Source: Macrothele yani
Taxonomy: Eukaryota; Arthropoda; Arachnida; Araneae; Macrothelidae
DNA: 64,000 nt
Assembly: GCA_039090855.1 (NCBI GenBank)
Contig: CM076990.1
Location: 201,009,232 to 201,073,231 of the forward strand
Reading direction: 5' to 3'
The notes under the pieces are model-generated. The model searched no databases and had not been told where the DNA came from. It was given only the letters and a program-made list of their open reading frames with translations. Of the stretch, positions 31,176 through 42,540 are shown one piece after another; the first letter of the stretch is position 1, and each line of letters starts with the position of its first letter. The translations under genes were made by a program, and so were the position numbers.

Positions 31176-32839
31176 CAAAGAGCAGTATCTGAGAAAATCT
31201 TGAAATATGAGAAACTGCGAATGGAAATCCGAAGAATCTGGAAATAAAGCATAACTGTTTTCATTGCTCATTTTAAATTATGCACAGATTTTCTCAAGGA
31301 GACGTAAATGCATTCTCTTATTTTGTTTGCTGAATTGTAACTTCTAAAAATCTTTCAAATGTTTTTTCGTATCGGAAAGAATTCAAACGACGTGTTCATT
31401 ACACCTGAGTATTCGGTGTCATTTGAGAATAGATACATCATTGTGTTGTGCAGACAAAACCTAACAACAGGTTACCCACGCGTTGGCTGGGCTGATGGGA
31501 CAACGAGAAAATTCCCGGTGGGCCGCACCATATTGGACCGGTAGGCTTTATGTACTCCACACCCTAATATATTTGTGCTTTTTTTTCTTTTTTTTTTCCC
31601 CACCTTACCAACGCCTGTAGAAAAGAATTCAGTTATGCTGAAAAGGTAAAGTTTGCTTACCACTGCGACAGATTCAAAAAAAGAAACCGATTTCCTTTAC
31701 CTCAACCTGATTTCACTAATTGCAGTTGAATAATCCATAAAATCAAATATACTACCGATAGAACAGAATATAATCCATGAAAACACTAAATTTTCCTTTT
31801 ATAGTCTTATGAATGTATTATTTAAATCAGGGATAGAAACTAGATGTTCGTTGTATACGTCAATGCATTGAGGTTTACCTACAGTGAAAGTGCTTCGGGT
31901 TATTTTGTCTATACGAAGTACATACACGCATTTGCTTTTTATTTATTTATTTTTATTTGTTTTTACGAGATTCGGGTTTCACTTTTTGATTTCTGAGCCT
32001 GATACACGAGCTCTTGAACTAATGTTTAGAAAAGTCTATTTCAGCTATAGCAAGAATGATTTTGTTTTTTTTTCATTTGAAAAAGAATTTCAAATAAAAG
32101 ACAATTTCCGAGCTCTTTAACTTCTTTCATTTTATAAATTTGTGTTAAAATTCCTCAATTCTCGAAATGTTCGATTTCTTAAACAGAAATTTTCATAATC
32201 ATGGGTTCATGACAGGTAAATCTCACCAAGTTTTTTCTTTGCACATTTATACTTTTCTACTTTCTAAAAGCGAAGAAACTATTACAATTCTGAATTCAAC
32301 TATCTCAATAAAATTCTTAAGATTAGCATGAAGCTTTGGACAGCCTCTCTCATAGATACCCTGTCTATTGATGCAGTAACGGAAGTAATGCTTCTTTTTT
32401 ACGTTAAACATACTGGGATATCCCATGCTGCAGTCCAGAAAAATGGGTAAAATATTAATTAATTGTTGCCTCAATAAAAACATTGCAGTAATTCAGAGAC
32501 AAGTTTTGAAAAGGTGTTTAAACAGGAAATGGTGATACTGGCATACCATTACTTTAAAAGTTGGATCCCTTCATGATTTTTCCCAAACAACGGGCCGCAA
32601 AAAGTCCGCTTTCAGGGCCGTTTAGGGATCTCCAGTTCACCACTGTTTTGTTTGCACCACACAATTCTGTACCTTTTCTCAGAAAGTGGTACAAATGGTG
32701 TAGTACCACTTTTTGGGGCAACCTACCACAACATTTTTAACAGTGTGTATGCTTAAATACTAAGAATATTTTAAATCTGAATCTCTGGTTTCTTTCCCAT
32801 TCTTTTCCGAAAGACATTTACTAGTTTCAGTGGTAAGTT
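31176..32839. other. No gene seen
   Basis: AT-rich sequence with poly(T) runs near 31580-31600. Short frames (61-78 codons) carry no recognised motif. Nothing matches other parts of this window. Confidence 0.6.
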
Positions 32840-33095
32840 AAGAGTTAAAAAATAAGTTAATTTGAAACATATGTAACCGTAACTCACGTTAAACGTGCAA
32901 GTCTAATACGATAAAAAATACGTTAATCTGTGACTACCTAATAGTAACATACGTTGAAGTTCACGTCTAATCGGGATTAAAAAAATAACTCGTTTATCTT
33001 CGATGTATGTAATAGTGACGCATGTTAAAATTCACGTGTGATAGACATTAAAATTTGTTAGTCTGAAACATTCGTGACTTCAGTTCACGTTAAAT
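32840..33095 (+). repeat. Degenerate tandem array, period ~64-70 bp, about 3.5 units
   Basis: Units share a core like TAATAGTRACRYAYGTT followed by YCACGT and then TTAAAAWA. Unit starts are near 32875, 32939, 33008 and 33072. The array is old and diverged. Confidence 0.6.
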
Positions 33096-34137
33096 GAATA
33101 ATCCCCTGAATTCCTCATTAATGAGTGTAGTGGGAAATCCAATTTGAAGAATCTTGATGATACACAACGACTACAAAAGCAGCTTATAAAAAGACCTGGT
33201 GCCATTTGAAAGCTTTTTTTCCCTTTTCTTTCTCTCTTTTTTTTAACCCCTAATAAGGAAAAAAGCACTGATGTTGAATGGAAGATTAGCCTCATTTGGC
33301 CTCACAAGCCACCATGTTCAGCGAAGGTCACACACACAGTTAAGAAAAATGGATCGGGAATTTAGTCGTTGGTAGGGTAGATAAACGTCATGGTCGACTG
33401 ACCCTTCGGATCCACAAGTGCTCTCGCAAATGAAACATCTAAGGAAAGAGAGAAAGTATCCCTAGGCATTTAGGCATTGTGTGGATCTGGAAGGGGGATC
33501 ATGATGGATTATGACAGTTCTATCCTACTTCTGACCCTACTGCGAAAGAAATCGTTCTCTGTTTCAATACCACTGACATAAAAACTCCTACCTCCTCCTT
33601 CAATCACCATGCAAAATATCCGCATACTCCATCCCTCCCGTCAACTTCACGGATGATTTGCTGGCCATACCCCAAGCTCAAACTCGCCATTCAAAACTAT
33701 TCAGCAGCAGCGATAACGATTGTGTAAAAAAACATCGAGATTGTTTCAAAACTGATAGGTAACTTCTCTTATAGTTCACAGGTTAAGGAGTGCCGGAACT
33801 ATATTTTGACAACAGGGCCAACATATTGGAATATGCATTTATTACTGGGCTTGGTGCTGAGTTACATTCCAGCGCCCTGTGTGAAGGGTTCGTTTGATGC
33901 TTTGCTTCCAGAGTTTTCTTTCTGGACCTTAATCCGTATTTTACACGACTTGAGCAGATACATAAAATATAAACAAAATAAATATCAATCAAAGTATTAG
34001 CTCGCTCTTGCACTGAGGAAGGTGTTTATTCAGATGTTATAGGGAATGTCTCAAAGCATTGTCCTGATCCCCTTTTCTCTATTATCATCAACAAGCTGAT
34101 CGCCTTTCCGTTCGGCCAGTATTCGCTTCGTACTTTC
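33096..34137. other. No gene seen
   Basis: Mixed-composition sequence. Short frames at 33783-34013 on either strand show no domain. No repeat match was found. Confidence 0.55.
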
Positions 34138-34434
34138 TCATTCTCCGTCGATTCTCAGCATTTTCCCCAATTCCCATCGACGGTCGCCACTTTCCTCTTT
34201 CCACTCCTTACACCGAATCCCCCACTGGACCCTTCTTCCTTCGGCTGCTTGCGTTTTCTCCTCGCAGGAAAAGTGTTCACGCAACGGCTGAAAAGCAATA
34301 ATGTCCAGATCCCCTTTTCTCAGAGGCCGCAGAAGTTCCTTAATCGGCTTCTCTGTCCCCTCTTCATACTTCCTCGCAGGAAAGCGACAACTCGTAATCT
34401 GTCTCTTCCTCGGAGAAGCGAAAGCCGTACCCAC
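34138..34434 (-). CDS. Unidentified 99-codon frame, doubtful
   Basis: A minus-strand frame rich in charged residues (KYEEGTEKPIKELLRPLRKG, DLDIIAFQPLREHF, KEWKEESGDRRWELGKM) runs to a stop at 34138. The GC content is above the local average and the composition looks protein-like, but no family is recognised, no splice context stands out, and it has no other copy in the window. It might be part of an unknown element, an exon, or chance. Confidence 0.25.
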   Translation of the reverse strand: MGTAFASPRKRQITSCRFPARKYEEGTEKPIKELLRPLRKGDLDIIAFQPLREHFSCEEKTQAAEGRRVQWGIRCKEWKEESGDRRWELGKMLRIDGE

Positions 34435-34682
34435 TGCTCAACGCATGGAAAATATGGCGGAAAAATTGGGGGGGGGGGGGGATGTTTACAATTCACTATC
34501 CTAAAATGGTTACTTAACTTCACTCCTGACAAATATGGATGCCCAGGTTACACATTTTTTATTCAGTTCATAAAACGTATCGTGCTTTTGTGAAACAGAA
34601 CGCCATGATGCCATCTGAGCATGCTACAGATAGAACGATAATATCGATGAAACATATAAAACTTTAATAGTGTATCCATATC

Positions 34683-35474
34683 CAGAAACGTAGCAAGCAT
34701 TTCTTATCTGGGAGGGCGAGACTTGAAATTACGCCCCCTTGAGTTCATAAGTTCCTTACTTCCACCCAAATGCTACGCAGCTCTAACTTTCTCATATCTT
34801 CGTTACAGCAAAGCATTAAAAAATCTCACTTTCAGTTTTCGACATAATTTTACTTAAAATTTAAAAATTAGGAGAATACCCATGAGCCAGCGTGTTTAAA
34901 TATCAAGTGAAACGTAAAAGTTATGTGAACACCGAAAACACAACACAAGCAGAAATTCAGAATGAAAACAAACCAGCACAGAATGAATGAGTATTAGATG
35001 GTAAACGTAACAATAGGAAGATGCTTTCAGAGTAGGGCTTGGAAAAATTATGTTCAAGGTTTAAATGCTCGGAAGAAGTTTCGGCGACAGAGCACAAATG
35101 ACTAATTAGCTCTTCATTCCTACGACGTATTCGGAAAGGTCACGGAGGTTAGGTATATCAGCATATCGTTTTACATAACTCCATCCACTGTTTCTGACAA
35201 TTCCATGCATCCATATGAGGTAGTTCACAACTCATAGTGTAAGTTCTGTACGCTTGTTAGCTGGCGTAATAGTGTATGCTGCTGACTAAAGTATTCTTAA
35301 AAGAAGATACTATAAAGTGTATAACTTTGTTTTTGAGTTTAAATGTTCGGAAAATTTATTCACACTCGGTTCATTTCTATTTTTTAGGCTCCTCAGAGTA
35401 TGAAATTATGCACCTGGTATGACCATCGTGGGAGGGCAACCATCCTTTCTGCCTTCCCGGTAGCTGCAGCCCTG
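34683..35474 (-). mobile_element. Non-autonomous hAT-like element (copy 2)
   Basis: The plus strand starts CAGAAACGTAGCAAGC and ends GCTGCAGCCCTG. Flanks TCCATATC (34675-34682) and TATATATC (35475-35482) agree at 6 of 8 bases. The interior matches 12009-12711 in reverse (AATTTATTCACACTCGGTTC, GACGTATTCGGAAAGGTCAC, GCATATCGTTTT) with indels, so this is the same family at a greater age. No transposase. Confidence 0.75.
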
Positions 35475-36199
35475 TATATATCATAGGGTTTTAAACGATG
35501 TTACGCTTTCCTGAGTTGGACGCCTCCACATTAGTATGAATTCCACAAGAACCATAGCACTTACATTATACACCAAACAACATACATATAAAAATATATC
35601 TCATTCCTTACTTCCCATTCCCCTTCCAATACCTTTCTTTAAAGAAATTATTATACTTAAATGAAAGAGAAAACGTTCTTACTGCTTTTTATAAAAACTC
35701 AATAATAACTGCTTTTTTAAAGGCTGGTACTTGGAGAAACCTTTGTATTCTCATACTGGACACGCGAGGAGAGTTTATTCAGCGTCGGAGGGATCACATT
35801 AAAAATTCAGAGTTCTAGCTAATAATTAAAACGAAATATAATATAGTTTTATCAAATGGAATTTTAAATGGCCGAAATCCAAATATTTATCCATTTTCTG
35901 ATTACGAATATAATTAAAAAGGAAGAAAAGTGAGAGGGCAAATGTAAAGTTTCTCCCCTTCACGTACATGAGCACGGGGGGGGGGCAGCTGCCTCCACAA
36001 TTCCGACGCCACGGCACGTGATTTCAAAAATGTGCTGTTATTTTTCTTTACTTCCCTGTAAGAAGACGAGGAATAATTTAAAGTAATATTTAGATTATAT
36101 GAATTACTGGGAAGAAATTCATATCTGACCCACTTTCGTACAGTTTATAAGAGCATTAAAGATAATAAATTTCGTTCAGGATTAATCAAATTGGTTAAA
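35475..36199. other. No gene seen
   Basis: AT-rich sequence with a G10 run near 35978 next to GCAGCTGCCTCC, a possible decayed hAT-type end without a partner. Confidence 0.55.
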
Positions 36200-36530
36200 A
36201 TCTGAAATTTAAGATGTAATTATCATTGCCATTGGCTGAACGATATCATAATCATCAGTATCAGATAATGTATGATATAATCATGGATGCAGAATGTAAT
36301 TGTTGCTATCATTAGTCAGATGAAATCAGTGCTCGGATGGAGTAGTTGCAATTATCACTGACAGTATCTCATAATCACTATTACAGTTTGATGGATGGTA
36401 AAATTACCATTTCTGTACAGGTGATATGATCATTGTCATTAGCTTTAGAATTTACTGCTTAGATGACATAATCATTATATCATTAGCTAAGTGAAATCAT
36501 TATGTGGAAATTGTACTTGTAATATATGAA
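36200..36530 (+). repeat. Degenerate TATCATTA-type array
   Basis: Irregular repeats of TATCATTR, ATAATCA and GATGRWATAATCATT with spacing about 50-60 bp. Similar text occurs at 43430-43753 and 48847-48960. Probably an old satellite-like or low-complexity array. Confidence 0.5.
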
Positions 36531-36689
36531 GCACCAACTTCGTATCTCTACGTGTTGCGGTCTGTTCTAGTAATTGGCCAATGCTTTCCAATAAACGTTT
36601 GCACAAATACTTAACAAGCTTTCGGAATCTGCTCTCTGGTGTCGAAAGCAAAATGTCTTGGAAAGAGGGAATCTCCGCGTATGAAAGCC

Positions 36690-36910
36690 ACGTCTGCCCA
36701 TTGGCCTAGTGGTCAGAGACGCTGCTTTCTGGTTAATCTTCCGAGATGGGCCGGAGCTCGAGTCACCTGCGAGGCATCCATTCTGCGTTTGTCCTACGCG
36801 CGCTGTCTATAACCCCTTCCTGGAACCTACGACCCCAAATCAAGGGCGGGCGACTACTTATAGCCTAACGAGTTGTTCATTGAGGTCGTTAAAGCCCTCT
36901 CCCCCCCCCC
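36690..36910 (+). mobile_element. SINE-1 relative, plus strand
   Basis: The head has CATTGGCCTAGTGGTCAGAG (A box) and a mutated B box GGAGCTCGAGTCACC. The body has GGCATCCATTCTGCGTTTGT, CTGGAACCTACGACCCCAAA, GGGCGGGCGACTACTTATAG and GAGGTCGTTAAAGCCCTC, followed by C- and A-rich tracts. Confidence 0.75.
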
Positions 36911-36971
36911 CCCCAAAAAAAAGAAATAAAAACAAATATAGCGACCGCAATATAAAACATTCATGGTAATT

Positions 36972-37214
36972 AACACAGCAATCGGACATCGCCGAATTGA
37001 CTGTAATTACTGTTTCACACGTGAATTAAATCACATCAGAAAACTTGAAAATTTCGCAGCAGTAGAGTGGGATTCGAATCCGAATCTCCCGATTGCCTAG
37101 ATGCGGGTTCAATTCCCGTTCCACGGCGTTGAAATTTTCAAGTTTTCTGATGTGATTTAATTCACGTGTGAAACAGTAATTACAGTCAATTCGGCGATGT
37201 CCGATTGCTGTGTT
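36972..37214. repeat. Palindromic element with tRNA-like loop (copy 2), perfect 84-bp arms
   Basis: Arms 36972-37055 and 37131-37214 are perfect reverse complements over 84 bp (outer AACACAGCAATCGGACATCG, inner AAAACTTGAAAATTTC). The likeness continues imperfectly for about 10 bp outside. The 75-nt loop has T-arm-like sequences in both senses: GCGGGTTCAATTCCCGT on the plus strand and GGATTCGAATCCCAC on the minus strand. Perfect arms imply a recent origin or gene-conversion-like correction. No protein is encoded. Confidence 0.85.
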
Positions 37215-37620
37215 TATTATCATGACGTATTTACCACGTATTATGAGAAAAATTTTTCTTCAGCTCTGAATAAAACATTCGGTTTTGTTCACATCGAAAG
37301 TAATTCTTTCTGGTAGTGAAGTAATGACGTCAACGTCGTTCATTGAAAGCGAACACTCTTCACAGACGAAAAAAATGTGGCTATACTGCTCTAGCATTCC
37401 GTGTGAATCTGTTAGTCCAATGATAAACCGCAATGGCGCAGTCAGTGGGCGTATCCCAGTGGCCCGGGCCCTCCCCGTGCGGTATTACTTGGTCTTTCGT
37501 TCTTTGTTATTGCTTGCTTATTTTTAAATATGTATTTGCATGTTGAAATATATATTTTATTAGGAATTTCTTAAATATATGTTGCAATATGTATACGTTT
37601 TTAAATTATGTATACATAAT

Positions 37621-38177
37621 CGAACGAGGGTCACATTGATGAAAAAATTAATCGGCGTACAAAATTTTTTGGAGAGCTTTTGGGAGAAACAGTACAATTT
37701 TCAAGAGCAATATGCCATTGTGTCTTTAAAAAATGTGTTTAATCAATGCATGGTTCCAGTTCTTACGTGCGGAACAAAGACTTGGAACTAAAAAAGAAAT
37801 ACAAAGGCTGCAGACAACTGGAAGCAGCATGGAGAGATGCATGCTTGGTGTAGTCAGGAAAGATAAGAAGAGGAGCTCGTGGATCAGGAAAATAACAAGA
37901 GTGGAAGCCATCATGACCAGAGTACATAAAATCCATGAAATGCCGATGGGATAGACATATTGCCAGAAGAACGGACCACCGATGGACAACCGAAATTTAG
38001 ACTGGATACCGAGGAACAGGAAAAGACCCAGAAGAAGACCACGTGGAAGATGGGTGGATGCAATTTGAAAGCATGCCAGAGTGACGTGGAGGAGATTGGC
38101 TCAAGACAGATAGTTGTGGAAGAAACTTGGGAAGTCCTTCATTTATGGCAGTGGATTGATAATTGTTGAAAATGATT
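37621..38177 (+). pseudogene. RTE 3' fragment, old
   Basis: Starting in the ISSEGHIDEEINRRTK region of the RTE protein, pieces in several frames read MERCMLGVVRKDKKRSSWIR, KITRVEAIM, and RTTDG-Q-KFRLDT. The 3' end GATTGATAATTGTTGAAAAT is degraded. 5'-truncated and frameshifted. Flanks are AT-rich. Confidence 0.85.
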
Positions 38178-38323
38178 TTGCGAATCATTGGAGACGCACT
38201 GTAACGTATACTCTAGATTCACTTTCCTTTTGATTTTTACTATCTTTGGTTATTTTATTTTACTATGTAAATTATCTTCTTACTGAACGAGATGTTATTT
38301 CTCCCGCTGAATGAGATCTGGCA

Positions 38324-38770
38324 ATGAGTGTAAGTCATGACGTGGTGGTAGCCAGTATAAATAGGCGCGTTCAACGATACCTAAGAGAGCTGTTGTTGTA
38401 TGGTGAGAGCTTTTTGTTGATGTGCGTAGGGAGAGCTGTTGTTTATGTGCCAGAGAGCGTTTGTTTATGTGGAGGAGAGCTTTTGTTTGTGATACGATTA
38501 ATGTGACTAGTGTGTGTGTGTTGGAGGATACCAGGACTTTCTCTGAATAAAGCTTGTGTTGTAAGTACGTTTTTCTCAGTTCATAGTTTTGTCAGATCTC
38601 TGTCTGGCTGTTAGGTTTATTTCATTAGTTGTTATTATTAACAACCAGCATTTAGACTTTATTCATCTTAATTTCTACTACAACACTACTAGCAGGAAAG
38701 TTTATTCATGATATAATTAACAAACAACAAGCATTAGAAGAAGCATTAGTAGAAGAAAGCCGAATTCATT
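38324..38770 (+). mobile_element. LTR-like family A, diverged copy
   Basis: The unit keeps TATAAATAGGCGCGTTCAAC (TATA at 38356) and then five imperfect GAGAGCTTTTGTTTATGTG-type repeats. AATAAA follows at 38546, GTAAGTA at 38561, CGTTTTTCTCAGTTCATAG, CTCTGTCTGGCTGTTAGGT, and a TACTACAAC-rich tail. It matches 61724-62227. Start (CATGACGTGG near 38336) and end are decayed. Promoter and poly(A) functions are inferred. Confidence 0.7.
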
Positions 38771-38869
38771 ATAGCACTTTAATATGGCGGAGATATTTTT
38801 ATCGTTTTCCAATATTTTGGAAGATTAATGACGAGGAACTACATCAATTACGTAGAATATGGTAAAACG

Positions 38870-39066
38870 ATGCTAGTAATCCGATTTATTGGCCTAGGAA
38901 TACATAAACAATCGTTTCTAAGCTTTCACACACCAATCAGATGGCTTTTTCAAGGAAGATAGACATTTTCTGCCTATTTTCCTAGGAAAAATCATCTGGT
39001 TGATGTGCAAAAGCTTGGAAACGATTTTTTACACATTCCTACACCAATGAATCGGATTACTGGCAT
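38870..39066. repeat. Imperfect palindrome, ~82-bp arms, ~33-nt loop
   Basis: Arms 38870-38951 and 38985-39066 pair with scattered mismatches (outer ATGCTAGTAATCCGATTTAT against ATGCCAGTAATCCGATTCAT). The loop is AAGGAAGATAGACATTTTCT and following bases. Likely a fold-back MITE; it shares no loop sequence with the tRNA-loop palindromes. Confidence 0.7.
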
Positions 39067-39583
39067 AATTTTGGATGATGTTTTCCCCGGTGTATTTTTA
39101 TTTGCATCTACAATATTTTGGGCCATCCCCATAAAGAATTCCTGGGTGCGCCACTGGTAAACCACTTTAATGAACTTCAAATCTTCTGAATTTGCATCAA
39201 ATAGGAATTCATCTTCAAATTTGGATTTTCATATTCAAATTTATACGCAGAAGACACGAAAAGAAGGAATTAAAAACACTTAAGTGCTCAGTGTAAAAGA
39301 AGAAAGATCAAATCAACATACTGCAATGAATATACACAGAATGTGTATAAGAAATATTGCAGTAAAATAGCATTTGCAAATAACTATAAAACGATTTTGG
39401 AGCTTTAAAAAATTACAACCACACCATCAATGAAAGCTCCAAAAATTTCCCTTAAATTCAAAATGCATTCCGGTATATCGTTCCTTCATAAAATGTTCAC
39501 TTTCTTTAATTTAAAATGGATTTGTATTGTTCTTACTTAAATATGTATATAACTATGGGTGAAGAGTCAATTTCCCTAGAACA
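39067..39583. other. No gene seen
   Basis: AT-rich sequence between a palindrome and an LTR-like unit; no motif recognised. Confidence 0.6.
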
Positions 39584-40804
39584 TGTTACGTGAATGTTAA
39601 AAATGCTTTAACTGAAACGTTCCGTAGCTTTTACTTGATTCTTCAGATAGCTGTAAATATATCTTAATTTCTTAATTTAAACACTAATTGGCTTGAATGG
39701 CCAGTAAACAACGAGTCTGTACTTACTATGTAATGTTCGTGGAAATATGGCTGTCTGAACAATACAAAAAAGAAGTTCTCAAACACTTCTTTTTTCTCTG
39801 AACAATACATGAATCAGTTCTCAAAAACTTCACCTGCAGTGAAACAGGAGTCTTCCAAGAAAAGGTTACTTGCAGATTGATTCCTTTATTCTGTCAACAG
39901 ATCCTTGAACAGTAACTTTTCAACAGAACAAAACGCTTTAACTCGAACGTTAAATGTATAACATTAATCGGTAGAACTTTTAACGCTAAATATGCATATC
40001 AGCACAATACGCAGCCTTTAAATAGACGCAACTTTAACTAAGCAACGTCTTTCCCACAATTAGTATTATAGGTACTTCTACCATCTCTACACTTTTGCTG
40101 CTACTCACACATTATATAACATTCAGTTCTCATCGTACATATACATGCATCATACGATCTGACCTCAAGGTATTGCCAACCATACTCTGGCGAGAAAGAA
40201 TATATCACGTTAAGTTTGAAAAACGATAAGGAGAACGAACTGAAATTTACATTGAGAAAGAAACTAAAAAGGAAAGTTAAATCAGAGTATACATCACAAC
40301 TAACTTTAACGTCTTTATTTCCTCCAAAACTGGTCATTTAATGGTTAGTACACTTCGCCATATCACTCATAGCTTGAAACCCTCTTTAAGTACAGCAAAC
40401 TTCATAACAGTTTAATGTTTCGATCTCAAAGCAGTATAACAATCAACTTCTAATAAACGCGATCCTCAGAAATAGACTCAAAACATCTAACGAGCAACTT
40501 AAAGCATTTAACGTGAAACAGCAAAATACATCCGACAAGAAACAGCACTCTGACGGAAATCACATGGAAAGGCAGTCAGCTAGAAAGCCAGTTAGAACGT
40601 CCCCAAACATACATTAAAGACAGCATTCTTACCTCTGTTGAACACATACGTCGTTCTACTCTTGACCTCAGTTCAGGTTGCCACAAGAATATTCATTCCA
40701 GAAAACACCGTAGCATTAAGTTAGAAACTGCTTAAGGGAGAACTAACCAAAATTTACATAGACACAGAACTAAAAAGTAATGTTACATTAGAGTATGCGT
40801 CACA
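39584..40804 (-). mobile_element. LTR-like unit (older), interrupted by a second LTR-like unit
   Basis: On the minus strand it starts TGTGACGCATACTCTAATG at 40804 and reaches AATAAA at 40319-40314, then is split by the unit at 39729-40298. Removing that unit and one ACTA copy restores AATAAA followed 13 nt later by GTAAGTACAGACTCG. The proposed end is TTCACGTAACA at 39584. No matching target duplication was found for this older unit, so its 3' boundary is tentative. Confidence 0.6.
39729..40298 (-). mobile_element. Solo LTR-like unit (family B), 570 bp with ACTA target duplication
   Basis: On the minus strand it starts TGTGATGTATACTCTGATT and ends ACGAACATTACA. It is flanked by ACTA at 39725-39728 and 40299-40302. 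The TATA-like TATTTAAAGG is at 40024-40015, AATAAA at 39890-39885, and GCAAGTA at 39873-39867. A local duplication (CTCTGAACAATAC) enlarges its 3' end. It is the most complete family B unit in the window. Confidence 0.8.
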
Positions 40805-41118
40805 TACTGTATTATAATTTTTTTTTTTTTTGAAATACACTACTCGACATAGAAAATGCTACACCAGGAAGAGTTTATCGGTAAACCATGAAAATTGGTG
40901 AGTTATGTAAATAGTTGGAGTTGCGAGTCAATCACGTGAGAGAGATAAAAGGCAAAAAGACTCGGCGTAGCCAAGTTTGGTCGTCCTTACCTGGGCGTGT
41001 GACGCTTGCATCAAAGTTAACTCGGTGGCGAAAGCACGTGTAAGGAGTGAAAATACCTGGGCGGCATTTTTGAGATTCCTACCATCTCACGGATGCCTTT
41101 ACTAGAGACATCATCATA

Positions 41119-41352
41119 GAGCTACGGGTCCCTGCACACTAGAGGCTTCATGATCCTGATCACGGGTCCCTGATCACCATAGGGCTACAGTCCCTGCGGC
41201 TAATTGGTCTCTGTGCACCAGAGGCTTCATGATCCTGATCAAGGGTGTCTGATTATATAGGTCTACGGTCCCAGCTGCTGATTGTTCCTTGCATACCAGA
41301 GGCTTCATCATCCTGATCACGGGCCTTTGCTTATCACAGGGCTACGGGTCAT
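41119..41352 (+). repeat. Tandem array, ~80-bp unit, three units
   Basis: Each unit contains AGAGGCTTCATGATCCTGAT or a close variant, preceded by CTACGGTCCC-like text. It lies in the 5' part of the Tc1 relic. Confidence 0.75.
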
Positions 41353-41644
41353 CTCCGTGGAAACGCATCGGGATGCAACAACTGTCAGCCGAATGTGGCG
41401 ACAGTTGTTGGAGGCAAGTAACATGAATTGCTGTAGTGGAACTGGTGCACGTAGGCTGACGCCCGAACTGCGCGATCACCGCACTCAACAGCAAGTCGTA
41501 GCAGCCCCACAATCCATATTGGAAAACAGTAGACAGCTATGGATTTCCCGTATCGCACAGACTGGGAATCTCAGATTGCCTGAGGTAGGCTTGTGTACTC
41601 GGCAGCCATTGTGGCCACTGCAACTCACTGCAGCACATCGTCGC

Positions 41645-42022
41645 GCTAGGTTGCAGTGGTTCCGTACCAGGTATGCGTGGCGGGACAAATGGAATCATGT
41701 CGTATTCAGATACGAGTCTCGCTTCTGTTTCAACGCCGACAACCGCCGATTGAGGGTCTGAAGACCACGAGCTAGGTTGCAGTGGTTTCGTACCAGGTAT
41801 GCGTGGCGGGACAAATGGAATCACGTCGTATTCAGATACGAGTCTCGCTTCTGTCTCAACGCCGACAACCGCCGATTGAGGGTCTGAAGACCACGTGTTA
41901 GGTTGCAGTGGTTCCGTACCAGGTATGCGTGGCAAGACAAATGGAATCATGTCGTATTGAGCTACGAGTCTCGCTTTTGTCTCAACGCCGACAACCGCCG
42001 ATTGAGGGTGTGAAGACCACGT
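41645..42022 (+). repeat. Three tandem copies of a 126-bp coding segment
   Basis: Units start at 41645, 41771 and 41897 (exact period 126 bp, 42 codons). Each encodes ARLQWFRTRYAWRDKWNHVV and then the SRFCFNADNRRLRV region around the first catalytic position. All carry a Tyr codon in place of the catalytic Asp, so that mutation came before the amplification. Confidence 0.88.
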
Positions 42023-42540
42023 GCTCGCTGGGCTGGTCTCCATTTCATCCGTGATTGTCATTCGGCTCCTCAGCCTGGTGTAATTGTTTGCTGCGATATC
42101 AGTTTCAACAGATGTTCAATGCTCGTAAGCATAGTGGGCGCAATGACAGCACGAGGATACGTCGATAAGGTGCTGCAGCCTGTTGCTGTATCTCCACGAT
42201 ATTCCAGATGTTCAGTTTAAAAAATAAAGACTGTCCGCACCCTGCTAACACTAGCAGGCAGTGCTTCCATTATGTCCAGGTGCTGCCCTTGCCAGCAGCT
42301 GGACACACATCCCCAGACTTCTTCCCAAACAGAGGAAGTGTGGGACATCATTGGCAGACGATTTAACGCCTCTGCACGATCCCTCCCTCAATGGCGATAA
42401 ATTAAGGACACAGGTCACGACGCATGGTTGGAGAAATCTCAGGACACGGGGCTTTCCCACTCAATGCCACGCCAAGTTGCCGAATGCATAGCTCAGCATG
42501 GCGGTCATACGACCTACCGGCCAAAGGACATATTATATTG

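Larger units (their letters stand above)
40845..42540 (+). pseudogene. Tc1-like transposon relic with internal tandem repeats
   Basis: Coding traces include ARRLTPELRDHRTQQQ, GNLRLPEVGLCTRQPLWP, LTAAHRRARLQWFRTRYAWR, WNHVVFRYESRFCFNADNRR (first catalytic D replaced by Tyr), then after a triplicated segment ISSVIVI, GAMTARGYVDKVLQPV and LDTHPQTSSQTEEVWDIIGR near the C-terminal end. The DN motif is lost. The right side ends MPRQVAECIAQHGGHTTY. Two sets of tandem repeats (41119-41352, 41645-42022) expand it. TIRs were not identified. It is not functional. Confidence 0.7.
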
